From Chromatiales bacterium (GTDB lineage: Bacteria; Pseudomonadota; Gammaproteobacteria; Steroidobacterales; GCA-2729495): a DNA stretch of 64,000 nucleotides. Positions 45,474 through 53,903 of the stretch are shown here, piece by piece; within the stretch, counting starts at the first letter, position 1; each line of letters starts with the position of its first letter. The notes below the pieces were generated by a model. It saw nothing but the letters and a program-made list of their open reading frames with translations. It did no database searches and was not told the DNA's origin. Made by a program: the position numbers and the translations under genes. The stretch lies in assembly GCA_002729495.1 (NCBI GenBank), contig PBYE01000098.1:44366-108365 (forward strand), written 5' to 3'.

Positions 45474-46049
45474 ATGCGGCGGCGAGTATTTGTTAAAAGC
45501 CTGCTGGCGGGACTTTCCGGGGCAACGCTCACTTCGACCGCGCAGACTACAGCCGCTGCGAAGACTGACATAAATGCAGAAATCAGCGCCCTTCTCCATG
45601 AAACCGAGGCGCGCTGGGACAGCCAAAATACCGCCAGCCTGAAAGAACTCTGGGACACGGAGGACACAGAGCCCTTTTATCTCGCAGGTGAGCAGGACGA
45701 CTGGTTTGCGGGCTGGGATCAGCTCAACGCCTACCTCGACCCCAGGGGAGGGCCGAAAATTACCCAGGCCATACGGGTGCGTTTCTATGATATCCGGGCG
45801 CGCCTGCTGTCGCCGGATTTAGCCTTTGCTGCGTACTGGATGCGTACGGACATGAAACTCGTGTTTCAGCCCAAACCCTTTGCCTCGGACAATCGGGTAG
45901 CTGCTGTCTTTCGGCGCAAGCCCGGAGGCTGGCGCTACCTTGCCTACATGGAGGCCTTCCAGGCACCGAACATGTATATCAACAAGCTGATGGAGAAAGA
46001 TGTCGCCGACGACTACCAGCAGTTTTTTGATGAAGTCAGTAAACGCTGA
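45474..46049 (+). CDS. Tat-exported NTF2-like (SnoaL-type) protein
   Basis: A 191-residue protein. The N terminus R2-R-R-V-F-V-K followed by LLAGLSGATL and STAQTTAAA is a twin-arginine signal. The mature part (about 33-191) has the NTF2/SnoaL cone pattern: an N-terminal helix ETEARWDSQNTASLKELWD, AYLDPRG, and the curved-sheet strands IRVRFYDIRARLLSPDLAFAAYWMR, RVAAVFRRKPGGWRYLAYMEA. Such folds are enzymes or small-ligand binders. It starts 2 bases after the DUF1838 stop, so the pair likely works together. Confidence 0.78.
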   Translation: MRRRVFVKSLLAGLSGATLTSTAQTTAAAKTDINAEISALLHETEARWDSQNTASLKELWDTEDTEPFYLAGEQDDWFAGWDQLNAYLDPRGGPKITQAIRVRFYDIRARLLSPDLAFAAYWMRTDMKLVFQPKPFASDNRVAAVFRRKPGGWRYLAYMEAFQAPNMYINKLMEKDVADDYQQFFDEVSKR

Positions 46050-46063
46050 GGCTAACTTTTCTT

Positions 46064-47065
46064 CTACTTTCCCGGGAACTGTGCGATCCCTGACAGAGAA
46101 TTTTTCTCACCGATATTGTTGCGCGCGATGATTTCACCGTCGGACAGCCGGTACCTGACGATTTCACCGGTGAAGAAATTACCGACGATGACGTGCTCGT
46201 CATCGATACCGGGCGCTATCGCCGCCCAGCCCATGCCGCCGAGCTTCCGGTTGTCGAGCAGTTCGCCCGTATCGGGGTCGAGCACGATAAAACCGAGGTT
46301 GGTTGAGATCAGCAGGCGTTCGTCCGGGAACGCAACCATAACGAGCACCATGGGCACACCCCAGTCCGGTTGCAATACGGCCAGATCGGGTAACTGTTTG
46401 TTGTTCTCCAAGTCGAACTGCATTACCCGGTTGCCATTCTCCGATACGTAGATCATGCGCTTGCCGTCATCGGCCAGCACAGTGCTGGTAATCGCCAGGA
46501 ACGGCGGTACCGGGTGGAAATCAGTCTCGTAATGAGCGAGCTCTTCACCGTCCTGACTGTACTTAAAAATCCAGCCGTCACCGATTACCTCGCGACCGGG
46601 CAACAGCCTGAATGTCGTAGAAAGCCTGGGTCCTGCAGATATGCTGCTGCCGGCCAGGTGCTCGCCGAAGTACAAACTGCCATCTGGGGCAAATGTGACA
46701 TTGCTGAATGTCCTGTCGGACCATTTATGCACCGGCAGTTGTTTTGCATCCGGTGTGAACTGCAATATAGCGGGGGTTAACTGCGCAAAACCCCACAACA
46801 TTCCGTTCGGGTCGAACGCGAGGCCGCCTATCTTGTGGCCCGTGCCCTCGACCCAGATGGTGCCCTTTATATTGAGGTCCGCGTCGTACTGGAGGATGCG
46901 ACCCGTGCCGGCATGATCGTCGTCCGGGTCATCCATGACCGTGGCTGCCACCAAAATATCCCCTCGTTCGAACGGTGTAGCCGTCGATTCAGGCAACTCC
47001 TTTGCCGATAACGAAAAGCAGGCAATGACTCCCGCGAATAAAACTGTTCTTAATATTTTCAACAT
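46064..47065 (-). CDS. Periplasmic beta-propeller (SMP-30/YncE-like) protein
   Basis: A 333-residue protein with a signal peptide (FAGVIACFSLSA-KEL, cleavage near 21). It has propeller repeats with the pattern GGLAFDPNGMLWGFAQ, NVTFAPDGSLYFGEH, RMIYVSENGNRVMQFD, RLLISTNLGFIVLDPDTGEL and HVIVGNFFTGEIVRYRL. No catalytic residues can be assigned. It lies 10 bases downstream of the cytochrome-GLUG gene on the same strand and is probably expressed with it. The function is unknown; a sensor, scaffold or lactonase-like role would fit the fold. Confidence 0.78.
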   Translation of the reverse strand: MLKILRTVLFAGVIACFSLSAKELPESTATPFERGDILVAATVMDDPDDDHAGTGRILQYDADLNIKGTIWVEGTGHKIGGLAFDPNGMLWGFAQLTPAILQFTPDAKQLPVHKWSDRTFSNVTFAPDGSLYFGEHLAGSSISAGPRLSTTFRLLPGREVIGDGWIFKYSQDGEELAHYETDFHPVPPFLAITSTVLADDGKRMIYVSENGNRVMQFDLENNKQLPDLAVLQPDWGVPMVLVMVAFPDERLLISTNLGFIVLDPDTGELLDNRKLGGMGWAAIAPGIDDEHVIVGNFFTGEIVRYRLSDGEIIARNNIGEKNSLSGIAQFPGK

Positions 47066-47075
47066 GATTTTTGTC

Positions 47076-48920
47076 CTAGCTACGTTGGCGCGCGATGCCG
47101 CCCGGCGCGCACCTTATTGCAGGTACCTCGGAACCTGTGCCGAGTGCCCATGCATAGTTGCTGCTTACCTGCTCTTCCGCTTCAACCTCGCCACTGCCGT
47201 CAGCGTCGCAGTACCAGAAATCCGGATTTTCCGCGGGACCCGTGGATGGCGTCCACTGGCTCCCGTCACCATCGAGGAGGCGCAACGCCGTGTCGTCACT
47301 GGAATGCGCACCCGCCAGATCGCCCTCCGCGGTTCCGGATGCGCTGGCCTGGCCCGTCCCCGGAGCATCCCAGTAACTAGCCTGAACAATCCCCTCGGCA
47401 TTCTTTCCGACCAGGCCCCCGACATCAGCCTGGCCCGTGACCGGTCCCGCCGCATAACTGTGAAAAACGATACCGTTGTTATTGCCGGCAATGCCGCCAA
47501 CACCGGTATTTCCTTTAACCGTTCCCGTCGCATAGGCGTTGCGAATCCGGCTCTTGGAATTGAACCCAACGAGGCCGCCGGCATTCACCTTGGTTCCGGT
47601 TACTGATCCCGTCGCATAACTGTTGGTAAGAAGTGCGTCGGTGTTCACGCCTGCCAGTCCGCCCACGTTCTCGTCCCCTGTCACATCACCGGTCGCGTAG
47701 CTACTGACCACGCGGCCACGCGTGTTGAGCCCGATGAGGCCGCCTATCCCCTGGCCACCTTTGACTTTACCCGTGGCGTAACTCGCAAAAATACTTGCGT
47801 TCTGATCGCCTACCAACCCACCAACCGCAAACTTGGCTTCAACGTCTGCGCTCGCATGGCTGTACGAGATATTGCCAGCGTTGGCGCCAACCAATCCGCC
47901 AACAGCAGCAAGGCCTTTAACCTTCCCGGTGGAATGGCAGTTGTATACCGTGCCGAAATTTGATCCGACGATAGTTCCTATTCCGCCCCTGCCCTCGACC
48001 TGCGCATTGACGAGTTCGATATTGCGCACCACCTTGCCGCGTGAAATTACGCCGAACAAACCGACGCCACCCAGTTCGGGCATGCTTATCGTCAGGTTGC
48101 TGATGGTATGTCCACGGCCATCGAAACTACCTTTGAAACCATACTTGTCGAGGTCGTTCATACAACTGCCGGTCGGCCCACAGTTGCCGATCGGAATGAA
48201 ATTGGGTATGGCCGCTGCGTCGATACTGCGCACCAGTTCGTAATCACGTTCATTACGCTCGCCGTCGCTCAGTCCGGTGGCTTTGCCTTCGCCGGTACCC
48301 AGCGTATTGATCGCCTGCAACTGGTGGATGTTGCAGATCTCGAAGCGACCATCGTTGTTGGTGTCGAGGACAAACTCGTCAGCGTTATCCGGCGCCGCAT
48401 CGTAGGCGTCGACAAGTCCGTCGCCATCGGAATCGAGGTCGGGATACTTATCGTTCGCAGGCAGGGGACAGCGCGATTCATCCGGGAGACCTATAACCGT
48501 GGTCCCAAGGTCCGAACCGCCTTCGGCGACTAAGGCACCGCTTGCGGTTGCGGCAGCCGCCACGACTGGGACGTCACCACCCGTGCCGCCGCCCAGGCCC
48601 TTCTGACTTGAATACCAGGCTGCCAGATCTTTAAGTTGCTGATCGGACTTACCAATGATCGTGGCACCCATGATCGCATTGTTGCGACTACGCGCCTGGT
48701 AGGCTTTCAGCGCCTCAAACAAATATTGCTCATGTTGGCCCGCGAGTATCGGGAATGCCGGCGACGGACTGTTGCCGTCGGCACCGTGACATGCGGCGCA
48801 GTCAGTCGCGAGTTCCCGGCCCCGATCAGTATCGCCCTGGGCATGGGCAGCACCGCTGACCAGAAATATCGAGACAATTAGCGCGAGCATCCGGGTGATG
48901 CGAGTTACATTGATCATCAT
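47076..48920 (-). CDS. Cytochrome c fused to calcium-binding and GLUG beta-helix repeats
   Basis: A 614-residue exported protein. Signal peptide to AHA-QG (residue 27). A c-type heme site C-A-A-C-H lies near residues 40-44 in a domain of about 30-125, with distal Met ligands possible (NAIMGATIIG). A low-complexity Ala/Gly linker follows, then a DxDxDG calcium-loop region (LDSDGDGLVDAYD, NNDGRFE) near 165-200. About eight GLUG repeats of roughly 26 residues (GGLVGxN...SYATGxVxG) fill about 280-515, and an EF-hand-like DADGSGEVEAEEQ lies near the end. GLUG repeats form a right-handed beta-helix used in adhesins. A heme electron carrier tied to an adhesin-like rod is unusual. Confidence 0.87.
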   Translation of the reverse strand: MMINVTRITRMLALIVSIFLVSGAAHAQGDTDRGRELATDCAACHGADGNSPSPAFPILAGQHEQYLFEALKAYQARSRNNAIMGATIIGKSDQQLKDLAAWYSSQKGLGGGTGGDVPVVAAAATASGALVAEGGSDLGTTVIGLPDESRCPLPANDKYPDLDSDGDGLVDAYDAAPDNADEFVLDTNNDGRFEICNIHQLQAINTLGTGEGKATGLSDGERNERDYELVRSIDAAAIPNFIPIGNCGPTGSCMNDLDKYGFKGSFDGRGHTISNLTISMPELGGVGLFGVISRGKVVRNIELVNAQVEGRGGIGTIVGSNFGTVYNCHSTGKVKGLAAVGGLVGANAGNISYSHASADVEAKFAVGGLVGDQNASIFASYATGKVKGGQGIGGLIGLNTRGRVVSSYATGDVTGDENVGGLAGVNTDALLTNSYATGSVTGTKVNAGGLVGFNSKSRIRNAYATGTVKGNTGVGGIAGNNNGIVFHSYAAGPVTGQADVGGLVGKNAEGIVQASYWDAPGTGQASASGTAEGDLAGAHSSDDTALRLLDGDGSQWTPSTGPAENPDFWYCDADGSGEVEAEEQVSSNYAWALGTGSEVPAIRCAPGGIARQRS

Positions 48921-48997
48921 GCTGGACCCTGCTTTTTATTTGCTCTTATACACCGAAAATACCACTGCCCGGGCCAACAACCAAATGTGCAGAAGTC

Positions 48998-49792
48998 TTA
49001 CAGGCACATACCGCCATCTATATACATCGTGGTACCCGTAACAAAGGATGACCGCTCGGAGATCAGGTAAGTCGCTGCTTCACCCGCATCGTGCTCCGGA
49101 TCGCCAAAGCGGCCCACGTGATGCTTGGCGACTTGCTTTTCCAGCACGGCTGGCATGGCCTCATGCAATTGCTTTGATTTTTCTGTTTCGAACACACCAA
49201 ACAGCAAACAGTTTATGCGTATGCCCTGCCGGGAGTATTCGAGAGCGGCTGCCTGGGTAAGCCCTTCAACCGCCAGCTTGGAGGCGATGTACGGAGCCAT
49301 GCGCATGCCTGTATCGCGACTCGCGCCGGAACTGATATTAACGATTGAGTAGTTATCGCCTGTCTCGGCACCTTGTGTGATGAATTGGTTAATCGCGTGC
49401 TTCATGCCCAGGTAGGTGCCCGTGATATTGGTCCTCATTACCTGGTCGAAGCTCTCGAGTGGTTCGTCCGCCAGCATCTGGAAATCCCCCGGGAACACTG
49501 CGTTGTTAATGATGGAATCGAGGCGTCCAAATTTATCGACTGCAAATTTAACGACTTTCTCGTTGTCTTCTTCAATGCAGATATCCATCTGCAGGTAAGC
49601 GACGGCATCTGGATCGCAGCCCGCCGTCTCGATTAAACGAGCCAATGCTGCTTCACCCGTATCGCTGTTGCGGCTGGTAATAACCACTTTTGCGCCGTAC
49701 TGGGCCAGCCGGGTCGCCATTCCAAATCCAATACCCATCGTGCCGCCGGTGACAATGACTACTTTTCCGTCCAGCTCTTTACTGTTTTCCAT
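48998..49792 (-). CDS. Short-chain dehydrogenase/reductase
   Basis: A 264-residue classical SDR. Cofactor motif TGGTMGIGFGMA (about 14-25), an R-N-S after the second strand, NNAVFPG where NNAG is usual, catalytic Ser in VNISSGASRD and Y-I-A-S-K, and the C-terminal FVTGTTMYIDGGMCL. It is soluble. Its promoter region contains an extended -10 (TGGTACAAT) and the CGTTTGTGTACAGG motif, and a TetR gene lies upstream on the same strand, so regulation by that repressor is plausible. The substrate is unknown. Confidence 0.88.
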   Translation of the reverse strand: MENSKELDGKVVIVTGGTMGIGFGMATRLAQYGAKVVITSRNSDTGEAALARLIETAGCDPDAVAYLQMDICIEEDNEKVVKFAVDKFGRLDSIINNAVFPGDFQMLADEPLESFDQVMRTNITGTYLGMKHAINQFITQGAETGDNYSIVNISSGASRDTGMRMAPYIASKLAVEGLTQAAALEYSRQGIRINCLLFGVFETEKSKQLHEAMPAVLEKQVAKHHVGRFGDPEHDAGEAATYLISERSSFVTGTTMYIDGGMCL

Positions 49793-49913
49793 TATTTTTC
49801 CTTTGAGTTTTGGTTTTGCCGATTAGTATTTTTTTATTAACCTGAAGCTGATCCGCTCCTGGGACCACCGCTTCCCATTTGTTTGGCCTGCAGTTCTTCC
49901 GGGAATCTGACTG

Positions 49914-49946
49914 TTACAAATATTGTACCAGCCGTTTGTGTACAGG
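49914..49946 (-). promoter_or_regulatory. Promoter/operator region of the 48998-49792 SDR gene
   Basis: On the minus strand an extended -10, TG-G-TACAAT, lies at 49932-49924. It overlaps an inverted repeat TACAA-N3-TTGTA (plus-strand 49915-49927) and abuts the plus-strand motif CGTTTGTGTACAGG at 49933-49946. The motif recurs in near-identical form at 56291-56304. A regulator binding here would block or aid polymerase. Confidence 0.4.
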
Positions 49947-49972
49947 TCGCCTCCCCTTTTATATTCAAGTTG

Positions 49973-50605
49973 TCAGGCAACCGCGCCAAGATCATGTTTA
50001 AGCGCGCGGGCAACAACCTTATTACTCTCTGCCATGCTGAGGCCCAGCATTCTCAGTACCAGCCCCTGGAAACATGCTGACGCATCGTCGTCCGCGGTTC
50101 CGCTAAGCATGTCCTGCACAACTGCAAGGGCCGCACCGCGAATTACCAGCGCAACCGTATGCACACTGTCCACACTAAATCGGCCTTTGCTAACGCCTGC
50201 ACTAATCATCTCAACCAGGGGGTCTGCACTACTGGAAACAATAAGTTCACGGAGTGTTTCGCTTTTTACCAGTATCCAGCCAATGACCGGGTCCGTCATC
50301 GCGATCGACAGGGTCAGGCCGATGTTAATTGCAATAGCTTCGGCCGGGTCATCTATCTGTTTAAAAATAAGTTGCTTGGCTTGCCGGTCCTTCCGGAAAA
50401 ACTCGGCAGCTATTTCACGCGCGAGTTCATGCTTCGATTCGAAATGATTGTAAAAAGATGGCTGGGAAACCCCGGCGGCACGAACGATCTCCAGCACCGT
50501 TGTGGCCTTGACGCCGTTGGCCGCAAAAGCTTCCCGGCCGCTTTCAAGCAACCGTTCACGGGTATGGGCCCAGCGGGCATCGGCCTTGGCGCTAGCGGCG
50601 TTCAT
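49973..50605 (-). CDS. TetR/AcrR family transcriptional regulator
   Basis: A 210-residue repressor. I chose the ATG at 50605, which is preceded by an AGGGG site; an upstream TTG at 50620 would add five residues and run through the operator. The N-terminal helix-turn-helix is clear: LLESGREAFAANGVKATTVLEIVRAAGVSQPSFYNHFESKHEL (split here at the recognition helix GVSQPSFYNHF). The C-terminal ligand domain is helical and variable, so the effector cannot be named. A perfect inverted repeat directly before the start suggests autoregulation. The next gene downstream is the SDR. Confidence 0.9.
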   Translation of the reverse strand: MNAASAKADARWAHTRERLLESGREAFAANGVKATTVLEIVRAAGVSQPSFYNHFESKHELAREIAAEFFRKDRQAKQLIFKQIDDPAEAIAINIGLTLSIAMTDPVIGWILVKSETLRELIVSSSADPLVEMISAGVSKGRFSVDSVHTVALVIRGAALAVVQDMLSGTADDDASACFQGLVLRMLGLSMAESNKVVARALKHDLGAVA

Positions 50606-50610
50606 GCCCC

Positions 50611-50631
50611 TATTTTGCAAACTACAAAATA
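50611..50631 (-). promoter_or_regulatory. Likely TetR operator (autoregulation)
   Basis: A perfect 7-base inverted repeat TATTTTG-N7-CAAAATA (21 bases in all) lies 5 bases before the tetR start codon at 50605. This is the usual size and place for a TetR-family autoregulatory site. The DsbA-like gene ends shortly downstream on the same strand, so the site does not serve that gene. Confidence 0.55.
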
Positions 50632-50648
50632 AAAAGCAAGGGCTGGTA

Positions 50649-51296
50649 TCAGCGTTTGGCCAGGCCGTGCTGGTGCAGGCGCCACACCAGCAGATCGAAG
50701 CGATCCTGGCCGAAAAACGCCTCGCCTTCGAAAACCATCAGGGGAACTCCCCAGTGACCAGCTGCCTCCTGGTCCCTGTGATTACTCTCTATCCATTCGT
50801 CAAGCTTCTCGGGTTTAGCGGTAACCATCTCGTGCAACTCATCCGGGTCCAGCCCGGCACGCGCCATCGCGGCATGCATCTGGGAATCCTCATCCCAGTT
50901 TTTTACCCTGCCGAAAATCATCCGGCTGACTTCATCGATAAATGGCAGGCACAGGTCCCTCTCTGCCGCGGCTGCAGCCAGCCGCATAAGGCTCGTAACG
51001 CGTGACTGGTCACCGGGCTCGTCACTCATAGCAGCAGTGATGTCAACCGGGTCCGGGTCGGGTGCCGCGATTGCAATGCCGTAAAACTCTGCCAGCCGTT
51101 TCGAATCGAGTAAAAAATAATTTAGAAATAACGGGTGCATCTTCTTCAGGATCGAAGGATCACGAACAGCCAGTGGATAAACCGGGCGAGCATGTACATC
51201 GACTTCAAACTCTTCCACAAGTTGCTTGATCCGTGGCATAACCAGGTAACTGTATGGACTGCGAAAAGACCAGAAAAGATCGACCTGCAAACTCAT
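50649..51296 (-). CDS. DsbA-fold HCCA isomerase / kappa GST-like protein
   Basis: A 215-residue thioredoxin-superfamily protein of the 2-hydroxychromene-2-carboxylate isomerase / kappa glutathione transferase branch. The active-site Ser is in FWSFRSPYSYL (residues 8-18), replacing the CxxC of DsbA; the C-terminal GHWGVPLMVFEGEAFFGQDRFDLL segment is the usual cis-Pro and last helix. No signal peptide, so it is cytoplasmic. It is the last gene of a tight minus-strand unit: 2 bases after the GlpD-like gene, which overlaps the phosphodiesterase. It may use glutathione in aromatic or hydrophobic catabolism, but the context with glycerol phosphates is odd. Confidence 0.83.
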   Translation of the reverse strand: MSLQVDLFWSFRSPYSYLVMPRIKQLVEEFEVDVHARPVYPLAVRDPSILKKMHPLFLNYFLLDSKRLAEFYGIAIAAPDPDPVDITAAMSDEPGDQSRVTSLMRLAAAAAERDLCLPFIDEVSRMIFGRVKNWDEDSQMHAAMARAGLDPDELHEMVTAKPEKLDEWIESNHRDQEAAGHWGVPLMVFEGEAFFGQDRFDLLVWRLHQHGLAKR

Positions 51297-51298
51297 AT

Positions 51299-52483
51299 TT
51301 ATCCAAGGCTCAGTGGTAACCGGGCAGTATCGGCCACCGGCTTGCGAGAAATCAGCGATGGTGCAATCCGCTCGATGACTTTTGATGCCGTCGCCCGATA
51401 GGTCGTCAGCTTACCCCCATATAGCCCGAGTACACGAGGCCGGTCCCGTCGATCCGGTTGCAGTATTGTTTCACGTGACCGGTGGAATGCATGCCCCGGG
51501 CCGCCGGGCAGTACCCGCAACCCGGCCCAGGAATTCAGCAAATTGCTCCGGTTAATTTTTCCAAATCCGGGAAAATAATGCCGTAGCACGCCCAGCAGGT
51601 AAGACTCCTCGCCCGGAAGCGGCCGAACATTATCCGGATTTTCGCGATAACGGGTCTCGGTAGTGCCTATCAACAGATACCCGTCACGTGGCATGACAAA
51701 AACGGCGCGGCCATCGCGGGGGCTCTCAAGATAAAAGAAATCATCGCCCAGCGAGCCTGGTACGGCAATATGCGCGCCCTGTACCAGTTCCACAGATATT
51801 TTCGGAGGTGTTGGTGTTATTTTTGTCGCGACCTCGTTTATCCAGGGTCCGGCCGCATTTACCAGTACGCGGGCGCTGCAGGACCGCTCCCACTCGCCCG
51901 TACGATAATGCAACTCGCAACCATCGGCATGCACCTCCGCGCCACAGAACATGGCCGGACACAGCAATTCTGCACCGAGTTGCTGCGCGGAACGCATTAC
52001 GGCTTCGGTTAACAACGCATCATCGGTCCGTGCGTCGGTATAGCGAAAGACAGCACGAAGATTATCGGTGCGCAGACCATTCAGGCTATCCCACCCAGAT
52101 CTGGGCACGCTTGTGAACCGGGCTTCGGCGTTCATACCGCTAAGCAGGTAATAGAGGCTCAGGCCTGTGCGCAACAACAGGGGGCCACGACGGGTTTTCC
52201 GGTAAAGCGGTACCAGGAATTTCTGCAACTGCACCAGGTCTGGGGCAAGCTCAAGCAGTAACGCCCGCTCACGCAGGCTTTCACGTACGAGGCCAAATTC
52301 ATAACTTTCCAGGTAGCGTAGCCCGCCATGGATGAGCTTGCTTGATTTGCTGGACGTTCCTGCCGCCAGCCCCTGTTTCTCTAACAGCACCACGCTGTGT
52401 CCGGCTGCGGCTGCGGCCTGGGCTACTCCCACGCCGTTAATTCCGCCGCCAATGACGGCCACATCGTAATTGTTTCCGCTCAT
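51299..52483 (-). CDS. FAD-dependent glycerol-3-phosphate dehydrogenase-like protein, short form
   Basis: A 394-residue flavoenzyme of the GlpD/DAO fold. The FAD motif is VIGGGINGVGVAQAAAAAGHSVVLLEK (GGGINGVG near 11-18), followed by SSKSSKLIHGGLRYLE and the typical VNAAGPWINEV and LLIGTTETRY segments. It is about 100 residues shorter than full GlpD, lacking the C-terminal DAO_C domain. It would oxidise glycerol-3-phosphate or a related phosphorylated alcohol to the ketone, passing electrons to quinone. Its start overlaps the phosphodiesterase stop (ATGA), matching a path from glycerophosphodiester to glycerol-3-phosphate to dihydroxyacetone phosphate. Confidence 0.87.
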   Translation of the reverse strand: MSGNNYDVAVIGGGINGVGVAQAAAAAGHSVVLLEKQGLAAGTSSKSSKLIHGGLRYLESYEFGLVRESLRERALLLELAPDLVQLQKFLVPLYRKTRRGPLLLRTGLSLYYLLSGMNAEARFTSVPRSGWDSLNGLRTDNLRAVFRYTDARTDDALLTEAVMRSAQQLGAELLCPAMFCGAEVHADGCELHYRTGEWERSCSARVLVNAAGPWINEVATKITPTPPKISVELVQGAHIAVPGSLGDDFFYLESPRDGRAVFVMPRDGYLLIGTTETRYRENPDNVRPLPGEESYLLGVLRHYFPGFGKINRSNLLNSWAGLRVLPGGPGHAFHRSRETILQPDRRDRPRVLGLYGGKLTTYRATASKVIERIAPSLISRKPVADTARLPLSLG

Positions 52484-53241
52484 TTATCGCTCGCCGTATT
52501 TAGCGCCGTATGCATTTCCGCAAACCACATGGTTTCAAATATGCTGACCCCGCGCGCAGCCAGTTCTTGCGCCATTTCGGGTTTGGTAATTTCGTAGGCA
52601 ACCCAGATCCATGGTCCAGCCCAGAGCTCGGCAGGCATTTTTATATGGTTGCAGAACAGGTAGTCGGGCATTAACTGCCCGGCTAACTCATGCGACTCTT
52701 CATTCCATGTGCGTATGGCCCATCCGATCGGACGACCGGTGCGTGCCCGCACTTCTCTTACATAGTCCGCATCGAAAGAAATAACCACGCATTGTTCCAG
52801 TACCGGGGTTATCACCGGCAGCACTGCGGCGAGCACTACTTCCAGTCCGAACTGCTTAATGCTTTCGCCTTTGACTTCAACAAATGCGGTTACATGCTTC
52901 CAACCGGCCAGTGCTTCAACCATGGCTAACAGGGTTGGTGGCCGTACGTCCCTGAACCCCTCACCCAGCCGCTCTTCCTCGCCCACGGGCATCGCTGCTA
53001 TCTCGTCTGCGCCGAGATCAAATGCAGACTTTTCGACACCAGCGGTACGCTTGAAATCGGCATCGTGGAGCAGGAAGGGAACCAGATCGCGGGATAGCTG
53101 AATATCGAATTCCAGCAATGTTGCGCCCGCATCGACCGCAGCCTGCATTGCTTCGAGCGTGTTTTCGGGATAGTGGGCTGCATAGCCACGATGCGCGAGT
53201 AGCGCAACAGTCTCGGGTCCGGAAGTATCGGTCATCGGCAA
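52480..53241 (-). CDS. Glycerophosphodiester phosphodiesterase
   Basis: A 253-residue GDPD TIM-barrel enzyme. AHRGYAAHYPENTLEAMQAAV holds the catalytic His-Arg and metal Glu, LEFDIQLSRD and PFLLHD supply further metal ligands, and VEVKGES and the CVVISFDADYVREVR helix follow. It hydrolyses glycerophosphodiesters to glycerol-3-phosphate and alcohol; without a signal it acts in the cytoplasm. It is the first gene of the GDPD - GlpD-like - DsbA-like unit, overlapping the second by ATGA, so lipid head-group salvage is likely. Confidence 0.9.
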   Translation of the reverse strand: MPMTDTSGPETVALLAHRGYAAHYPENTLEAMQAAVDAGATLLEFDIQLSRDLVPFLLHDADFKRTAGVEKSAFDLGADEIAAMPVGEEERLGEGFRDVRPPTLLAMVEALAGWKHVTAFVEVKGESIKQFGLEVVLAAVLPVITPVLEQCVVISFDADYVREVRARTGRPIGWAIRTWNEESHELAGQLMPDYLFCNHIKMPAELWAGPWIWVAYEITKPEMAQELAARGVSIFETMWFAEMHTALNTASDK

Positions 53242-53348
53242 AAGCTATCCCGTATTAACGTGCCCGCACGGTGGCTATCGCATCGTGACATATGGATGCG
53301 GGACATGCACCCACCCCCGGCTCCATGCACCGGGGCTGGCAGGTGACA

Positions 53349-53354
53349 TATAAT
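53349..53354 (+). promoter_or_regulatory. TATAAT -10 box upstream of the CBS gene
   Basis: A perfect TATAAT at 53349-53354 lies about 95 bases before the ATG at 53449, with no good -35. A second AT-rich box (TATAGAAT, 53401-53408) is nearer. Which one is used cannot be told from sequence. Confidence 0.3.
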
Positions 53355-53448
53355 TCCCAGGGCTGGGCTGGGGGGCTCCGCAGGCCTGAGAATAAAGCGG
53401 TATAGAATGCCTGTTTAAGAATGAACTAAACCTGGGCGGAGGAGAAGC

Positions 53449-53877
53449 ATGCAAACAGCTGTCGATATTCTGCGTGTAAAGGGTGACGAGGTCTGGTCCA
53501 TCAGCTCAGACCACACAATTCTCGAAGCAATACAGTTAATGGCCGATAAAGAGGTAGGCGCGTTGCTGGTAATTGACAACGACAAACTTACGGGCATCGT
53601 TACAGAGCGCGATTACGCCCGCAAAGTTGCACTGGAAGGCCGATCCTCGAAAGACTCCAGGGTTGCCGATATCATGTCGCACAAAGTGCTTTGTGCCCGA
53701 CCGGAGCAAACAGTAGAAGAATGCATGGCGCTGATGAGCGACAAGCGTGCCCGTCATCTGCCTATTGTTGATCACAAAAAGGTTATTGGGGTGGTATCTA
53801 TCGGTGATCTGGTAAAGAGCATTATCACCGAGCAGCAGTTCGAGATCGATCAACTGCAGTATTACATCACGCACTAA
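53449..53877 (+). CDS. Tandem CBS-domain protein
   Basis: A 142-residue protein made almost wholly of two CBS motifs: VWSISSDHTILEAIQLMADKEVGALLVID (about 12-45) with GIVTERDYARKV, and VLCARPEQTVEECMALMSDKRARHLPIVD with GVVSIGDLVKSII. Pairs of CBS domains bind adenosine nucleotides such as AMP, ATP or SAM and regulate partner proteins. No catalytic domain is attached. It stands alone on the plus strand, 26 bases before the convergent cytochrome gene. Partner unknown. Confidence 0.88.
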   Translation: MQTAVDILRVKGDEVWSISSDHTILEAIQLMADKEVGALLVIDNDKLTGIVTERDYARKVALEGRSSKDSRVADIMSHKVLCARPEQTVEECMALMSDKRARHLPIVDHKKVIGVVSIGDLVKSIITEQQFEIDQLQYYITH

Positions 53878-53903
53878 AAATATTGAAGGTTTGCGTGACC
53901 TTG

